Assembly: GCA_965247565.1 (NCBI GenBank)
Contig: CBDFHF010000001.1
Span: 62,001 to 126,000 of the forward strand
Length of the DNA stretch: 64,000 nt
Direction of reading: 5' to 3'
DNA from: CBDFHF01 sp965247565
GTDB lineage: Bacteria > Pseudomonadota > Gammaproteobacteria > Methylococcales > Methylomonadaceae
The position numbers and the translations under genes are program-made. Below are positions 56,882-64,000 of the stretch, in pieces; the stretch's first letter is position 1; the number at the start of each line of letters is the position of its first letter. The notes under the pieces were generated by a model. The model had not been told where the DNA came from. It was given only the letters and a program-made list of their open reading frames with translations, and searched no databases.

Positions 56882-58732
56882 TTACCAAGCCTTATCCTCA
56901 CCAGCCTGGTGATCCTGTTGGCGTTGATACTCATATTTATATTGATATTCAAATTTACGTTTTAACAAACCGGCCGGATCGTCTGGAATTCGGTTGAGCC
57001 ATTGTTCGTTGGCTTGCTGATTTTCATCTTTCGGCTTAATGTCAGCCTTAGCAGCTTGCTGTTTTTGCTGAGCGTCATCCTGCTGTTTTTGTTCCTCAGG
57101 TTCTTGGGTTTGTTGGGCATCTTGCTCGGCAGGGTCTTGGTTTTGTTCCGGTTTTTTCTGCTGCTCAGCAGTTTTTTGTGCTGACTCGCTTTCCTCTTGT
57201 TTTTCTTCCGTATTATCTTTTTGTTCAGAAGATTCAGGCTGTGATTCAGTTTTTTGATTAACCTGCTTCTCTGATGATTCGGGGTCTCCCTCAGACTTGT
57301 TTTGTTCTTCCTGTTGCTCACCTGACTTTTTGTCTTGCTTATCCTGATCCTGGTTTTTTTGATCTTTTTTCTGTTTTTCCAGCTCTTTCTCCACTAACGC
57401 TTTGTTGTATTTTGCATCGGTATTGTTGGGATCCAGTTTTAATGCTTGCTCGTAAGCGTTAATGGCCTGTTCCAGCTGACCTGTTTGCGCTAGGGCGTTG
57501 CCCTTGTTATATGCATTGGCAGGACCGTTACTGTCTTGAAGTTTTTGCAAGGCTTGTTCATACTCGCCCGCTTTATAGTGCGCTGCCGCCTGCCAATCAG
57601 AATTTTTAAATTGCTCGGCGGCTTTTTTGTAATCTTTCTCTTGGTAAGCTTGCTGGCCTTGCTGGTCTTTTGTACGCCATAAATCCTGCCATTCTAGTGC
57701 GTAACTGTTTTTAGGAAAGGGTAGTATTAACAATAAGCCAATACACAACAGTCCTCTACGAAATAATAAAGCCGCTAAAGGTAACACCAGTAGTAACAGC
57801 CACGGACCTTTCTCATCCCATTGATCGAGCATTAAATTGTTATTTTCTATGCCTTGACGCTCAATATTACTGTCAAAGTGAGCGATGAATGTATCGATAT
57901 CGGCATCATCAGATTTTATGGTTTCATAAATGCCATGGCCTGCTCGGGCCAGATCAGATAGTTCGCTCACATTTAGCTTGGGTATGACAATGTTGCCTAG
58001 ATTGTCTTTCAAAAAACCGCCTTCAGACATGGGGATTGGTGCACCATCCGTTGTGCCTACGCCTAATATAGACAATTGGTAGTTGTCTAGATCTCTAGCT
58101 GCTGATAGGGTTTTTTCTATATCAATCTCGTCAGTTACCAGTAAAATTTGGCCTTTTTGTAAACCTGCCCGCCTAAACATCTCTACTGCTCGGCGTAACG
58201 CCAGCGGTGTGTTATTGCCTGCACTGGGCATAATGTCGGTTGTTAACGCAGTCAGTTGACTATCGATGGTATTGGTATCATCCGTTAACGGGGTGACGGT
58301 AAAAGCGTCGCCCGCATAAACTAGCAAAGCAGTTTGACCATCTTTACGTTTCTTGAGAATGTCTGTGATTTTGTATCGAGCCCGCGTTAAACGACTGGGC
58401 TTTATATCGTTGGCATCCATAGAGCGCGAGAGGTCTAGGGCTATGACTAAAGCAGAATCATTTCTAAAAACCGGTGATGGGATGCGTTGCCAAGTTGGGC
58501 CTGCCAAAGCGATGATGGCTAGAAATGTTGCCAGAAAACCGACTATCATTGGCCATGGACTTTGACTAACCGCTTTTTCTTGCAATAAAAAGGGTAGCAA
58601 TGCGGCGTCACAGACATCCGTCCAGCTACCGCGGCTGAGTTTGTTTCTGAGCATGAGTACCAGCACCACCAAAGCCGGTAATAACGCCAGTATCCAATAA
58701 GGCCTGATAACATGAAATTCCGCCCAATTCAT
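56882..58732 (-). CDS. batB: BatB–BatC fusion: membrane von Willebrand factor A protein with TPRs
   Basis: The ~616-residue protein begins with two hydrophobic helices around a VWA domain (MIDAS DLSRSMDAN; residues ~90–250). A further hydrophobic stretch (~310–340), TPRs (~370–440; QAYQEKDYKKAAEQF, AINAYEQALKLDP) and an Asp/Glu/Lys/Gln-rich tail (~450–575) follow. Its ATG shares ATGA with the end of batA. In Bacteroides these genes support aerotolerance. In gammaproteobacteria the role is unknown. Confidence 0.92.
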   Translation of the reverse strand: MNWAEFHVIRPYWILALLPALVVLVLMLRNKLSRGSWTDVCDAALLPFLLQEKAVSQSPWPMIVGFLATFLAIIALAGPTWQRIPSPVFRNDSALVIALDLSRSMDANDIKPSRLTRARYKITDILKKRKDGQTALLVYAGDAFTVTPLTDDTNTIDSQLTALTTDIMPSAGNNTPLALRRAVEMFRRAGLQKGQILLVTDEIDIEKTLSAARDLDNYQLSILGVGTTDGAPIPMSEGGFLKDNLGNIVIPKLNVSELSDLARAGHGIYETIKSDDADIDTFIAHFDSNIERQGIENNNLMLDQWDEKGPWLLLLVLPLAALLFRRGLLCIGLLLILPFPKNSYALEWQDLWRTKDQQGQQAYQEKDYKKAAEQFKNSDWQAAAHYKAGEYEQALQKLQDSNGPANAYNKGNALAQTGQLEQAINAYEQALKLDPNNTDAKYNKALVEKELEKQKKDQKNQDQDKQDKKSGEQQEEQNKSEGDPESSEKQVNQKTESQPESSEQKDNTEEKQEESESAQKTAEQQKKPEQNQDPAEQDAQQTQEPEEQKQQDDAQQKQQAAKADIKPKDENQQANEQWLNRIPDDPAGLLKRKFEYQYKYEYQRQQDHQAGEDKAW

Positions 58733-59718
58733 GACAGTCTCATCGTTCTGGAAACGGCAATCAAAGTAGCGATCACTAAAGCCAGTGTCAAAGGCCAATA
58801 AAACAATTCGCTACGAGGCCGGAAATATTGTTTATCTTTTTCGACGGGTTCTAGCTGATCTAAAAGTTGATAAATTTTATTCAATTCTTCGGTATTTCTG
58901 GCTCGAAAATATCGGCCACCAGTTTTCTCTGCTATAGCCGTCAAGGTTTTTTCATCTAAATCCCGCGATGGATTGACTTTTTGAGTACCAAAAAAACTGC
59001 GTACCAGCATTTCATCTGCGCCAATCCCAATGGTATATATTTTTAAGTGGTTGTCTGCCGCTAATTCAGCCGCTTTAATCGGCGTGACTTCTCCGGCGGT
59101 ATTGGCGCCATCGGTTAATAAGATCAATACTCGGCTATTATCTTGTTGTTGCTTAAGACGTTTTACCGCTAAACCGATGGCATCGCCAATGGCAGTACTT
59201 TCTCCGGCTAAATTGATAGCAGATTCATTTAGTAAAACCTCTACGGTTTTGCGATCAAAGGTTAGCGGGGTTTGCAAATACGCTTGCGTACCGAATAATA
59301 TCAAGCCGAGTCGGTCACCAGCCCGGCGGTTAATAAAATCACTGGCGACATATTTAGTGGCGGTCAACCGATCTACGCGCTGTTTTTCGATGATAAAATC
59401 CTGCTCCTGCATACTGCCGGATAGATCCACCGCTAGCATTAAATCCCGTCCACTGACAGCTTGCTCTATTGGTTCGCCTAGCCATTGCGGCCTAGTGCAG
59501 GCAAGTACTAATAAAATCCAGGCGATTGCAGCCATCAGTAACGGCCATTCTTTACTTTGCGCAATTGTTCTGGTCTCGGCATCGACAAAATCATCCAGAA
59601 AAGGCACTTTTAATGCAGCCTGTTCGATAGGCATGTTAGCTGGTAAAAACCAGCGTACAAATAATGGCAAGGGTAAAGCCAATAATAACCATGGCCATTC
59701 AAATTCCAGATTCATCAT
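58729..59718 (-). CDS. batA: BatA-like membrane VWA protein
   Basis: This 329-residue protein has two N-terminal helices (WPWLLLALPLPLFVRWFLP, LLMAAIAWILLVLAC) around a short soluble segment. A VWA domain follows (VDLSGSMQEQD, ILLTDGANTAG) in the periplasm, then a C-terminal helix (YWPLTLALVIATLIAV). It overlaps the DUF4381 gene by 4 bases and batB by 4 bases, so the operon is fully coupled. Confidence 0.93.
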   Translation of the reverse strand: MMNLEFEWPWLLLALPLPLFVRWFLPANMPIEQAALKVPFLDDFVDAETRTIAQSKEWPLLMAAIAWILLVLACTRPQWLGEPIEQAVSGRDLMLAVDLSGSMQEQDFIIEKQRVDRLTATKYVASDFINRRAGDRLGLILFGTQAYLQTPLTFDRKTVEVLLNESAINLAGESTAIGDAIGLAVKRLKQQQDNSRVLILLTDGANTAGEVTPIKAAELAADNHLKIYTIGIGADEMLVRSFFGTQKVNPSRDLDEKTLTAIAEKTGGRYFRARNTEELNKIYQLLDQLEPVEKDKQYFRPRSELFYWPLTLALVIATLIAVSRTMRLS

Positions 59719-60191
59719 GGTTTTTGTTTTGAATATTGCTGAAGCCAGTCTTCACAGAGACTGATCAATTGGGATATTTCTGATTCAGATGGACTTTGTT
59801 GACGGTAAGGCCCTTCCGTTAATAATGAACCAACACTTTTCTGGAATGACGTGCCTGTTGATTTTTGGTCGAGAAATGCTAACCACTTATTACCGACCAA
59901 GCTGGCGACTTGTTGTCTGGGCGATACCGTTACTGCAAAGCGGCGCATCAGTACCGAAATTTGCCGCAGTTTTTCATGGTTATTCTGATTCGTGTTGATT
60001 TTGAGTTCCGCCAACATAGCCTGAGCTGTTTTGATAGCAGTTTTACGCGTTGTGCGTTTATAAAACCAATAGCCAAAACCAAATAACAAAGGAATTAATA
60101 CTGCTATCAGCCACCAGCCAATAGCGGGTGGCCACCAGCCAATAGCATCGGGAACATGTATGTCTTTAAGGGGTAGTTGTGTGGGTTGCAT
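59715..60191 (-). CDS. DUF4381 membrane protein
   Basis: The 158-residue protein has one transmembrane helix (~20–42, AIGWWLIAVLIPLLFGFGYWF) and a cytoplasmic helical domain (LRQISVLMRRFAVTVSPRQQV). It is the small third component between DUF58 and batA, as in many proteobacterial bat operons. Function unknown. The duplicated IGWWPPAIGWW at the start is an odd repeat. Confidence 0.87.
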   Translation of the reverse strand: MQPTQLPLKDIHVPDAIGWWPPAIGWWLIAVLIPLLFGFGYWFYKRTTRKTAIKTAQAMLAELKINTNQNNHEKLRQISVLMRRFAVTVSPRQQVASLVGNKWLAFLDQKSTGTSFQKSVGSLLTEGPYRQQSPSESEISQLISLCEDWLQQYSKQKP

Positions 60192-60233
60192 GGGGTAATT
60201 TAATCCGTACCAAAAGGGCAGCGGGAAATAAAA

Positions 60234-61142
60234 TCATCTTAAACATTTTATGGGGTCTTCAGCTGTGCTGCACTGAATAAACGTTAAACCCATTTTTTTT
60301 GCAATGCGCTGTAACTGTTGTTGACGCTGGGCAAAATGTTGCTGATAGCGTAATACCCGCTGATGATCCCCGGTATCTATCATGACGTCACGCCCATCAT
60401 CGGTAAAACGATAACAACCTCTCTCAGGCAGTTGGCTCTCCAGCGGATCATAAACAAAAACCAATACGACATCGCAATGTCTTGAAAGCTTAGACAGATG
60501 AACCTCGGCGGGTTCATTAATGCCCCGAAAATCACTGATTACATACACTAAGCTACCAGGTCTGGCGTGTTGCGTTAATCTTGCCAGAATATGATCGAAG
60601 CCGATGGTATGGCTAAACTTAACATCCTCTTGTTTAAGCAAAGCGTTAAAAAAGCGTAGTACCGCGTGTTTGCCGTTTTGCGGTTTTACTTCGCGGCAGG
60701 TGTTATCGGTAAAGATTTGTCCGCCAATACGGTCGCCATGATGCTGTGCTGTCCAGGCCATCAAGCCGGCAATTTTTGCCGCAAGTACCGATTTAAAAAC
60801 ACCTCGCGTAGCAAAATGCATGGTGGAACGATTGTCCACAGAGATAAATATCGGCCTTTCCCGTTCTTCACGAAATACTTTGGTATAAGTTTTACTGGTT
60901 CGTGCGGTTACTCGCCAATCGATGCTACGAATATCATCACCGGGCTGATAGATTCTAGCCTCTTCAAATTCCATGCCCCGGCCTTTAAAGCGCGACACAT
61001 AACCGCCACTTTGTTGAGCCTTAACGGATGGACGCTGAAAATTTAGACCAGCAGCCAGGGTAGCCAGATTAATCAGCGATTTTAAGCTAACTGAAACCAG
61101 CTCATTGGCCGCCGCATTGTTAGTTGGTTGTTTGCCAAACAC
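60234..61142 (-). CDS. DUF58 (MoxR-associated) protein
   Basis: The protein is about 302 residues and soluble, with the DUF58 core FEEARIYQPGDDIRSIDWRVTA, then VDNRSTMHF and a VWA-like second half (VYVISDFRGINE, VVLVFVYDP). DUF58 proteins sit beside MoxR and VWA genes and may be adaptors of the MoxR chaperone. The start is uncertain: a TTG at 61166 overlaps moxR, and the GTG at 61142 just after its stop is chosen. Codons around it lack a strong ribosome site. Confidence 0.88.
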   Translation of the reverse strand: MFGKQPTNNAAANELVSVSLKSLINLATLAAGLNFQRPSVKAQQSGGYVSRFKGRGMEFEEARIYQPGDDIRSIDWRVTARTSKTYTKVFREERERPIFISVDNRSTMHFATRGVFKSVLAAKIAGLMAWTAQHHGDRIGGQIFTDNTCREVKPQNGKHAVLRFFNALLKQEDVKFSHTIGFDHILARLTQHARPGSLVYVISDFRGINEPAEVHLSKLSRHCDVVLVFVYDPLESQLPERGCYRFTDDGRDVMIDTGDHQRVLRYQQHFAQRQQQLQRIAKKMGLTFIQCSTAEDPIKCLR

Positions 61143-61144
61143 GA

Positions 61145-62125
61145 TCAAGGTACTGCAATTCTGCAAAGCAGTTCATTGATAAAATGTTCAATAGTGATGC
61201 CTTCGGCTTCGGCTTCGTAAGACAAAATCAGGCGATGGCGGAGAACATCATAAACCACATCCTGAATGTCTTCAGGGCTGACAAAATCCCGTTGTGATAA
61301 CCAAGCTTTGGCTCTGGCGCAGCGGTCCAATGCGATGCTGGCTCGAGGACTGGCACCGTATTGTAGCCAGTTGGCAAGGTCTTGACCGTAGGCGCCGGGA
61401 TTGCGAGTCGCTAAAACAATTTGCAGTAAATATTCTTCAAGACTTTCTGCCATGTATAAATCAAGAATCTGGTCCCGAGCAGTGAATAAGGTTTGTTGAT
61501 CGATAGGTTCAAATTTGCTGGTTATTTTCTGGGCATCAGAACGCGCTTCCGCTCTGGCTAAATGCAAAATGCTTTTTTCATGTTCGGCTTCTGGATAATC
61601 AACTTTCACATGCAGTAAAAAGCGATCTAATTGAGCTTCGGGTAGGGGATAAGTGCCTTCTTGCTCAATGGGGTTTTGGGTAGCCATGACCATAAACAGT
61701 TTGGGTAACGGATAGGTAGCTTGGCCGACCGTTATCTGTCGTTCTGCCATCGCTTCTAACAAAGCCGCTTGGACTTTAGCCGGGGAGCGATTAATTTCAT
61801 CCGCCAAGATCAGATTGTGAAATAGTGGACCTTTTTGAAACTCAAACGTACCTTGTTGGGGGCGATAAATTTCTGTGCCGGTCAAATCTGCAGGTAATAA
61901 GTCAGGTGTAAATTGAACTCTGTGAAAATCACCCTTAATGCCTTTGCTTAGAACATTAATGGCTCTGGTTTTGGCAAGGCCTGGCGCGCCCTCAACCAAA
62001 ATATGTCCATCCGCTAATAAGCCAATCAGCATTCTTTCCACCAGCACATCCTGGCCGATAATTTCCTGATTAATAAAGTTTCTTAATTTTACCAAGGATG
62101 CTTGGATTGTATTTTGATCTGACAT
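61145..62125 (-). CDS. MoxR-family AAA+ ATPase
   Basis: This 326-residue AAA+ protein carries Walker A GAPGLAKT, Walker B ILADEINRSPAK, sensor ATQNPIEQEGTYPL and a C-terminal lid domain. MoxR ATPases act as chaperones or activators with VWA proteins. It heads the six-gene moxR–DUF58–DUF4381–batA–batB/C–batD operon. The 62126–62368 region upstream shows no second gene. Confidence 0.94.
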   Translation of the reverse strand: MSDQNTIQASLVKLRNFINQEIIGQDVLVERMLIGLLADGHILVEGAPGLAKTRAINVLSKGIKGDFHRVQFTPDLLPADLTGTEIYRPQQGTFEFQKGPLFHNLILADEINRSPAKVQAALLEAMAERQITVGQATYPLPKLFMVMATQNPIEQEGTYPLPEAQLDRFLLHVKVDYPEAEHEKSILHLARAEARSDAQKITSKFEPIDQQTLFTARDQILDLYMAESLEEYLLQIVLATRNPGAYGQDLANWLQYGASPRASIALDRCARAKAWLSQRDFVSPEDIQDVVYDVLRHRLILSYEAEAEGITIEHFINELLCRIAVP

Positions 62126-62368
62126 GATTTTTGGTCTTGTAAAATATGTAAATTCTAGCGGTCTGGAAAAGTAACATACAAACGGCGCATATGGTAATAG
62201 CGTCCCACATAAACAATCAAACTTTAAAAAAGTTTCCCAAAGTTAAATATAGATGGTGTTTCAAAAAAAGGGGAAATCTACAAAAGCGGTTTATGGGTAA
62301 CTTTTCCTAATTTCATTTTGTAGTTAAGCAATGGCATAAAAAATCCGGCACACTTTTGGGCAATGTCC

Positions 62369-62401
62369 TTATAACTTAAGCGCGGTATTCAAAAGTTATA
62401 A
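62369..62401. promoter_or_regulatory. Inverted repeat upstream of fdxA
   Basis: TTATAACTT (62369–62377) and AAGTTATAA (62393–62401) form a perfect 9-base inverted repeat with a 15-base spacer, 50 bases before the ferredoxin start. It could be an operator. The rest of 62126–62452 shows nothing I can support. Confidence 0.45.
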
Positions 62402-62452
62402 CCTTTCTGCTAGTATACGCGCTCGTTTTCAACAACTGATCTGGTAATAATT

Positions 62453-62776
62453 ATGGCTTTTGTAGTCACTGAAAATTGTATTAAATGTAAATTTACCGAC
62501 TGCGTAGATGTTTGTCCGGTGGACTGCTTTCATGAAGGGCCTAACATGTTGGTTATCGATCCGGATGAATGTATCGATTGTACTTTATGTGAACCTGAAT
62601 GCCCTGCTAATGCAATCTTTTCTGAAGATGATGTTCCTGCTGAATTTCAGTCATTTATTGGCTTAAATGCTGAATTGGCGAAACAGTGGCCAATTATTAC
62701 AGAGGTTAAGCCGGCCGCAGCCGATGCGGATGATTGGAACGGCAAAGAAAACAAAATCGACTTATTAGAAAAATAA
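62453..62776 (+). CDS. fdxA: 7Fe ferredoxin FdxA
   Basis: The protein is 107 residues. Cys 9, 17, 21 and 50 would hold one cluster and Cys 25, 40, 43 and 46 the other, with [13 protein letters not shown] clear. It fits the [3Fe-4S][4Fe-4S] seven-iron ferredoxin family, a small electron carrier of the cytoplasm. A C-terminal 45-residue tail is as in FdxA. It is a single-gene unit followed by a possible terminator. Confidence 0.93.
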   Translation: MAFVVTENCIKCKFTDCVDVCPVDCFHEGPNMLVIDPDECIDCTLCEPECPANAIFSEDDVPAEFQSFIGLNAELAKQWPIITEVKPAAADADDWNGKENKIDLLEK

Positions 62777-62961
62777 AAATGCCACACAGCGTTACATGGC
62801 TTTCGATGATAATCAGTTCGGGAGCTTACGACTATTTGGGGAGTTAAGATAGTTAGTGGCAATCTACTCGCTTGCCGTCATAATTTCTTTTCAAAAAACA
62901 AGCATGAAATAACAAGGCGTCAATCTGACCGCGACTTTATTTTATGTGTTTTCCGAAACAT

Positions 62962-63000
62962 AAAAACCCATAATTTTCTATCAGAAAAGTATGGGTTTTT
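62962..63000 (+). terminator. Rho-independent terminator
   Basis: AAAAACCCATA and TATGGGTTTTT pair around an inner TTTCT/AGAAA stem, ending in a T-run. It lies 185 bases after fdxA. The stretch 63001–63518 shows only a small palindrome (63027–63044) and no gene I can support. Confidence 0.65.
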
Positions 63001-63518
63001 AATTTCATTTTTAGAGTTAAGTCAGGCGTTTGATCCGTCAAACGTTAGAAATTTCATGACACTCACTGTACTTGTAACATGTCCCAGTCAAAAACATTCT
63101 CGGTTGTTTTATAGCTGAACATCCGGCAGCGATCAGGCACTTCGATACCCAAGCTCAAAGCTAACGCCTGGCAGGTTGATACTGATACATAGATACTGCT
63201 CTACTCAATAATTAATGAGTTCTATCTTCAACCAATAAATGGAAACGACGCCATAGGCTCAAGCTTAGAGCTTATAAACAAAACTGTGTCACAGCAGAAT
63301 CTTCAGAAAAAACATCTATACCCCAATATGTGTTTTTAGTCGTCAATTTTAGGTGAACTTACCGCATGCAATCGCCAGTCTGATTTTTTGAAAACTATAT
63401 TTGCATTGTTGTGCGGGATTGGTCATACAATGCTAGCCATCCTATGATGGGATTTTTATAAAATCAGTAATTGAGGAAAGGAATAATAACAATAATCCAG
63501 TTTTAGTCGGGGTGAAGT

Positions 63519-64000
63519 ATGCTATTCGCAGAACACTATGCCATGCCTGTGCATGGTAGCCTGGGCGGCTCTTTTCAAAGAGTTAATGATTTTAATGATC
63601 AATTTTATGTTCGCTGGGGGAAGATAGATTTTGAAGTGTTTTTTGGTGTACAAGCCAACATCAAAGTCGTTCTAAAAGTCTATCGAGACAACAATATTTG
63701 CGAAACTTATATCGTTGATACCGATGCCTATGACATTCATTGGGATAGACATAAACGCCGCACCCGTGATTTTTATGTCCACCCGTTTTCGCTGCAGTTC
63801 GGGCAGATAAACTGTATAAAAATTGCCTATCTTATCCACTTGGATGAGCGTTCCATTCCCTCGCAATACGAATATATCTTTATGGATTGGGATCAGGTTC
63901 GACAAGAGGCTTCTCAATATCGCAGTATTAACTACCATTGGCGAACTGAAAATAGTTATCGTACCTACGAATTGAATGCAGCTGAATTGCAAAGCGATGT
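63519..64000 (+). CDS. Unknown protein, N-terminal part (runs off the window)
   Basis: A frame that stays open for 160 codons to the window edge begins MLFAEHYAMPVHGSLGG behind GGGGTGAAGT. It is rich in Tyr, Trp, Phe, Asp and Arg (YVRWGKIDFEVFFGV, HWDRHKRRTRDFYVHPF) and has no signal peptide or membrane helix in the visible part. The residue pattern suggests a soluble β-rich protein. The family is not recognised. Confidence 0.7.
   Translation, partial: MLFAEHYAMPVHGSLGGSFQRVNDFNDQFYVRWGKIDFEVFFGVQANIKVVLKVYRDNNICETYIVDTDAYDIHWDRHKRRTRDFYVHPFSLQFGQINCIKIAYLIHLDERSIPSQYEYIFMDWDQVRQEASQYRSINYHWRTENSYRTYELNAAELQSD

Noticed and set aside
59030..59764. A 244-codon plus-strand frame opposite batA
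   Set aside because: It is antisense to an intact, motif-bearing gene in an overlapping operon, with no ribosome site and Ser/Arg-rich translation typical of antisense frames.

Overview
The window is chromosomal DNA of a gammaproteobacterium. Gene orders maf–rng–yhdP–tldD, trxA–rho with a divergent rhlB, and yrfG–nudE are all gammaproteobacterial. The moderate base composition, the many IS elements, the large copper oxidase and the dispersed hairpin repeats would fit a methanotroph-type Methylococcales organism. That last placement is inference, because no methane- or methanol-oxidation gene lies in the window.

Layout. 0–5 kb: the start of a type III glutamine synthetase gene with a sigma-54/NtrC-type control region, a divergent malic enzyme (maeB), two poorly known genes and a MazE/PIN toxin–antitoxin pair. 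5–11 kb: a small membrane protein, a MITE-like hairpin element, flgN/flgM under a sigma-28 promoter, a DUF481 outer-membrane protein, and the three-gene AmmeMemoRadiSam set. 11–21 kb: an accessory region holding a frameshifted orphan hsdM, a Phd/PIN toxin–antitoxin pair, an IS110 transposase broken by an amber codon, a PD-(D/E)XK-type nuclease gene with an IS5-family element inserted exactly at its start codon, an IS3-family element placed directly before trmN, and a second IS5-type element. 21–35 kb: a LigB-type dioxygenase with an M1 aminopeptidase, a transporter–cyanase–phosphatase/kinase cluster with its own NtrC/sigma-54-type signals, and a 1681-residue MnxG-like multicopper oxidase lipoprotein with a small partner gene. 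35–46 kb: a long collinear run rlmH–maf–rng–yhdP–nit–bamC-like–tldD–pmbA–RNase T2. 47–55 kb: rdgC, an Lpp/OprI-like lipoprotein next to an L,D-transpeptidase, pgm, rho, trxA, rhlB, yrfG, nudE. 55–62 kb: a tightly overlapping moxR–DUF58–DUF4381–batA–batB/C–batD operon. 62–64 kb: a 7Fe ferredoxin and the start of an unknown gene.

How the parts work together. Two loci 25 kb apart (glutamine synthetase and cyanase) carry nearly the same NtrC-like half-site sequence upstream of a GG-N10-GC promoter, which suggests one nitrogen-limitation regulon. The strongest candidates for under-described biology are the multicopper oxidase with its partner gene, the transporter–cyanase–phosphatase/kinase cluster, and the AmmeMemoRadiSam genes. 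No tRNA, rRNA or CRISPR array was recognised.
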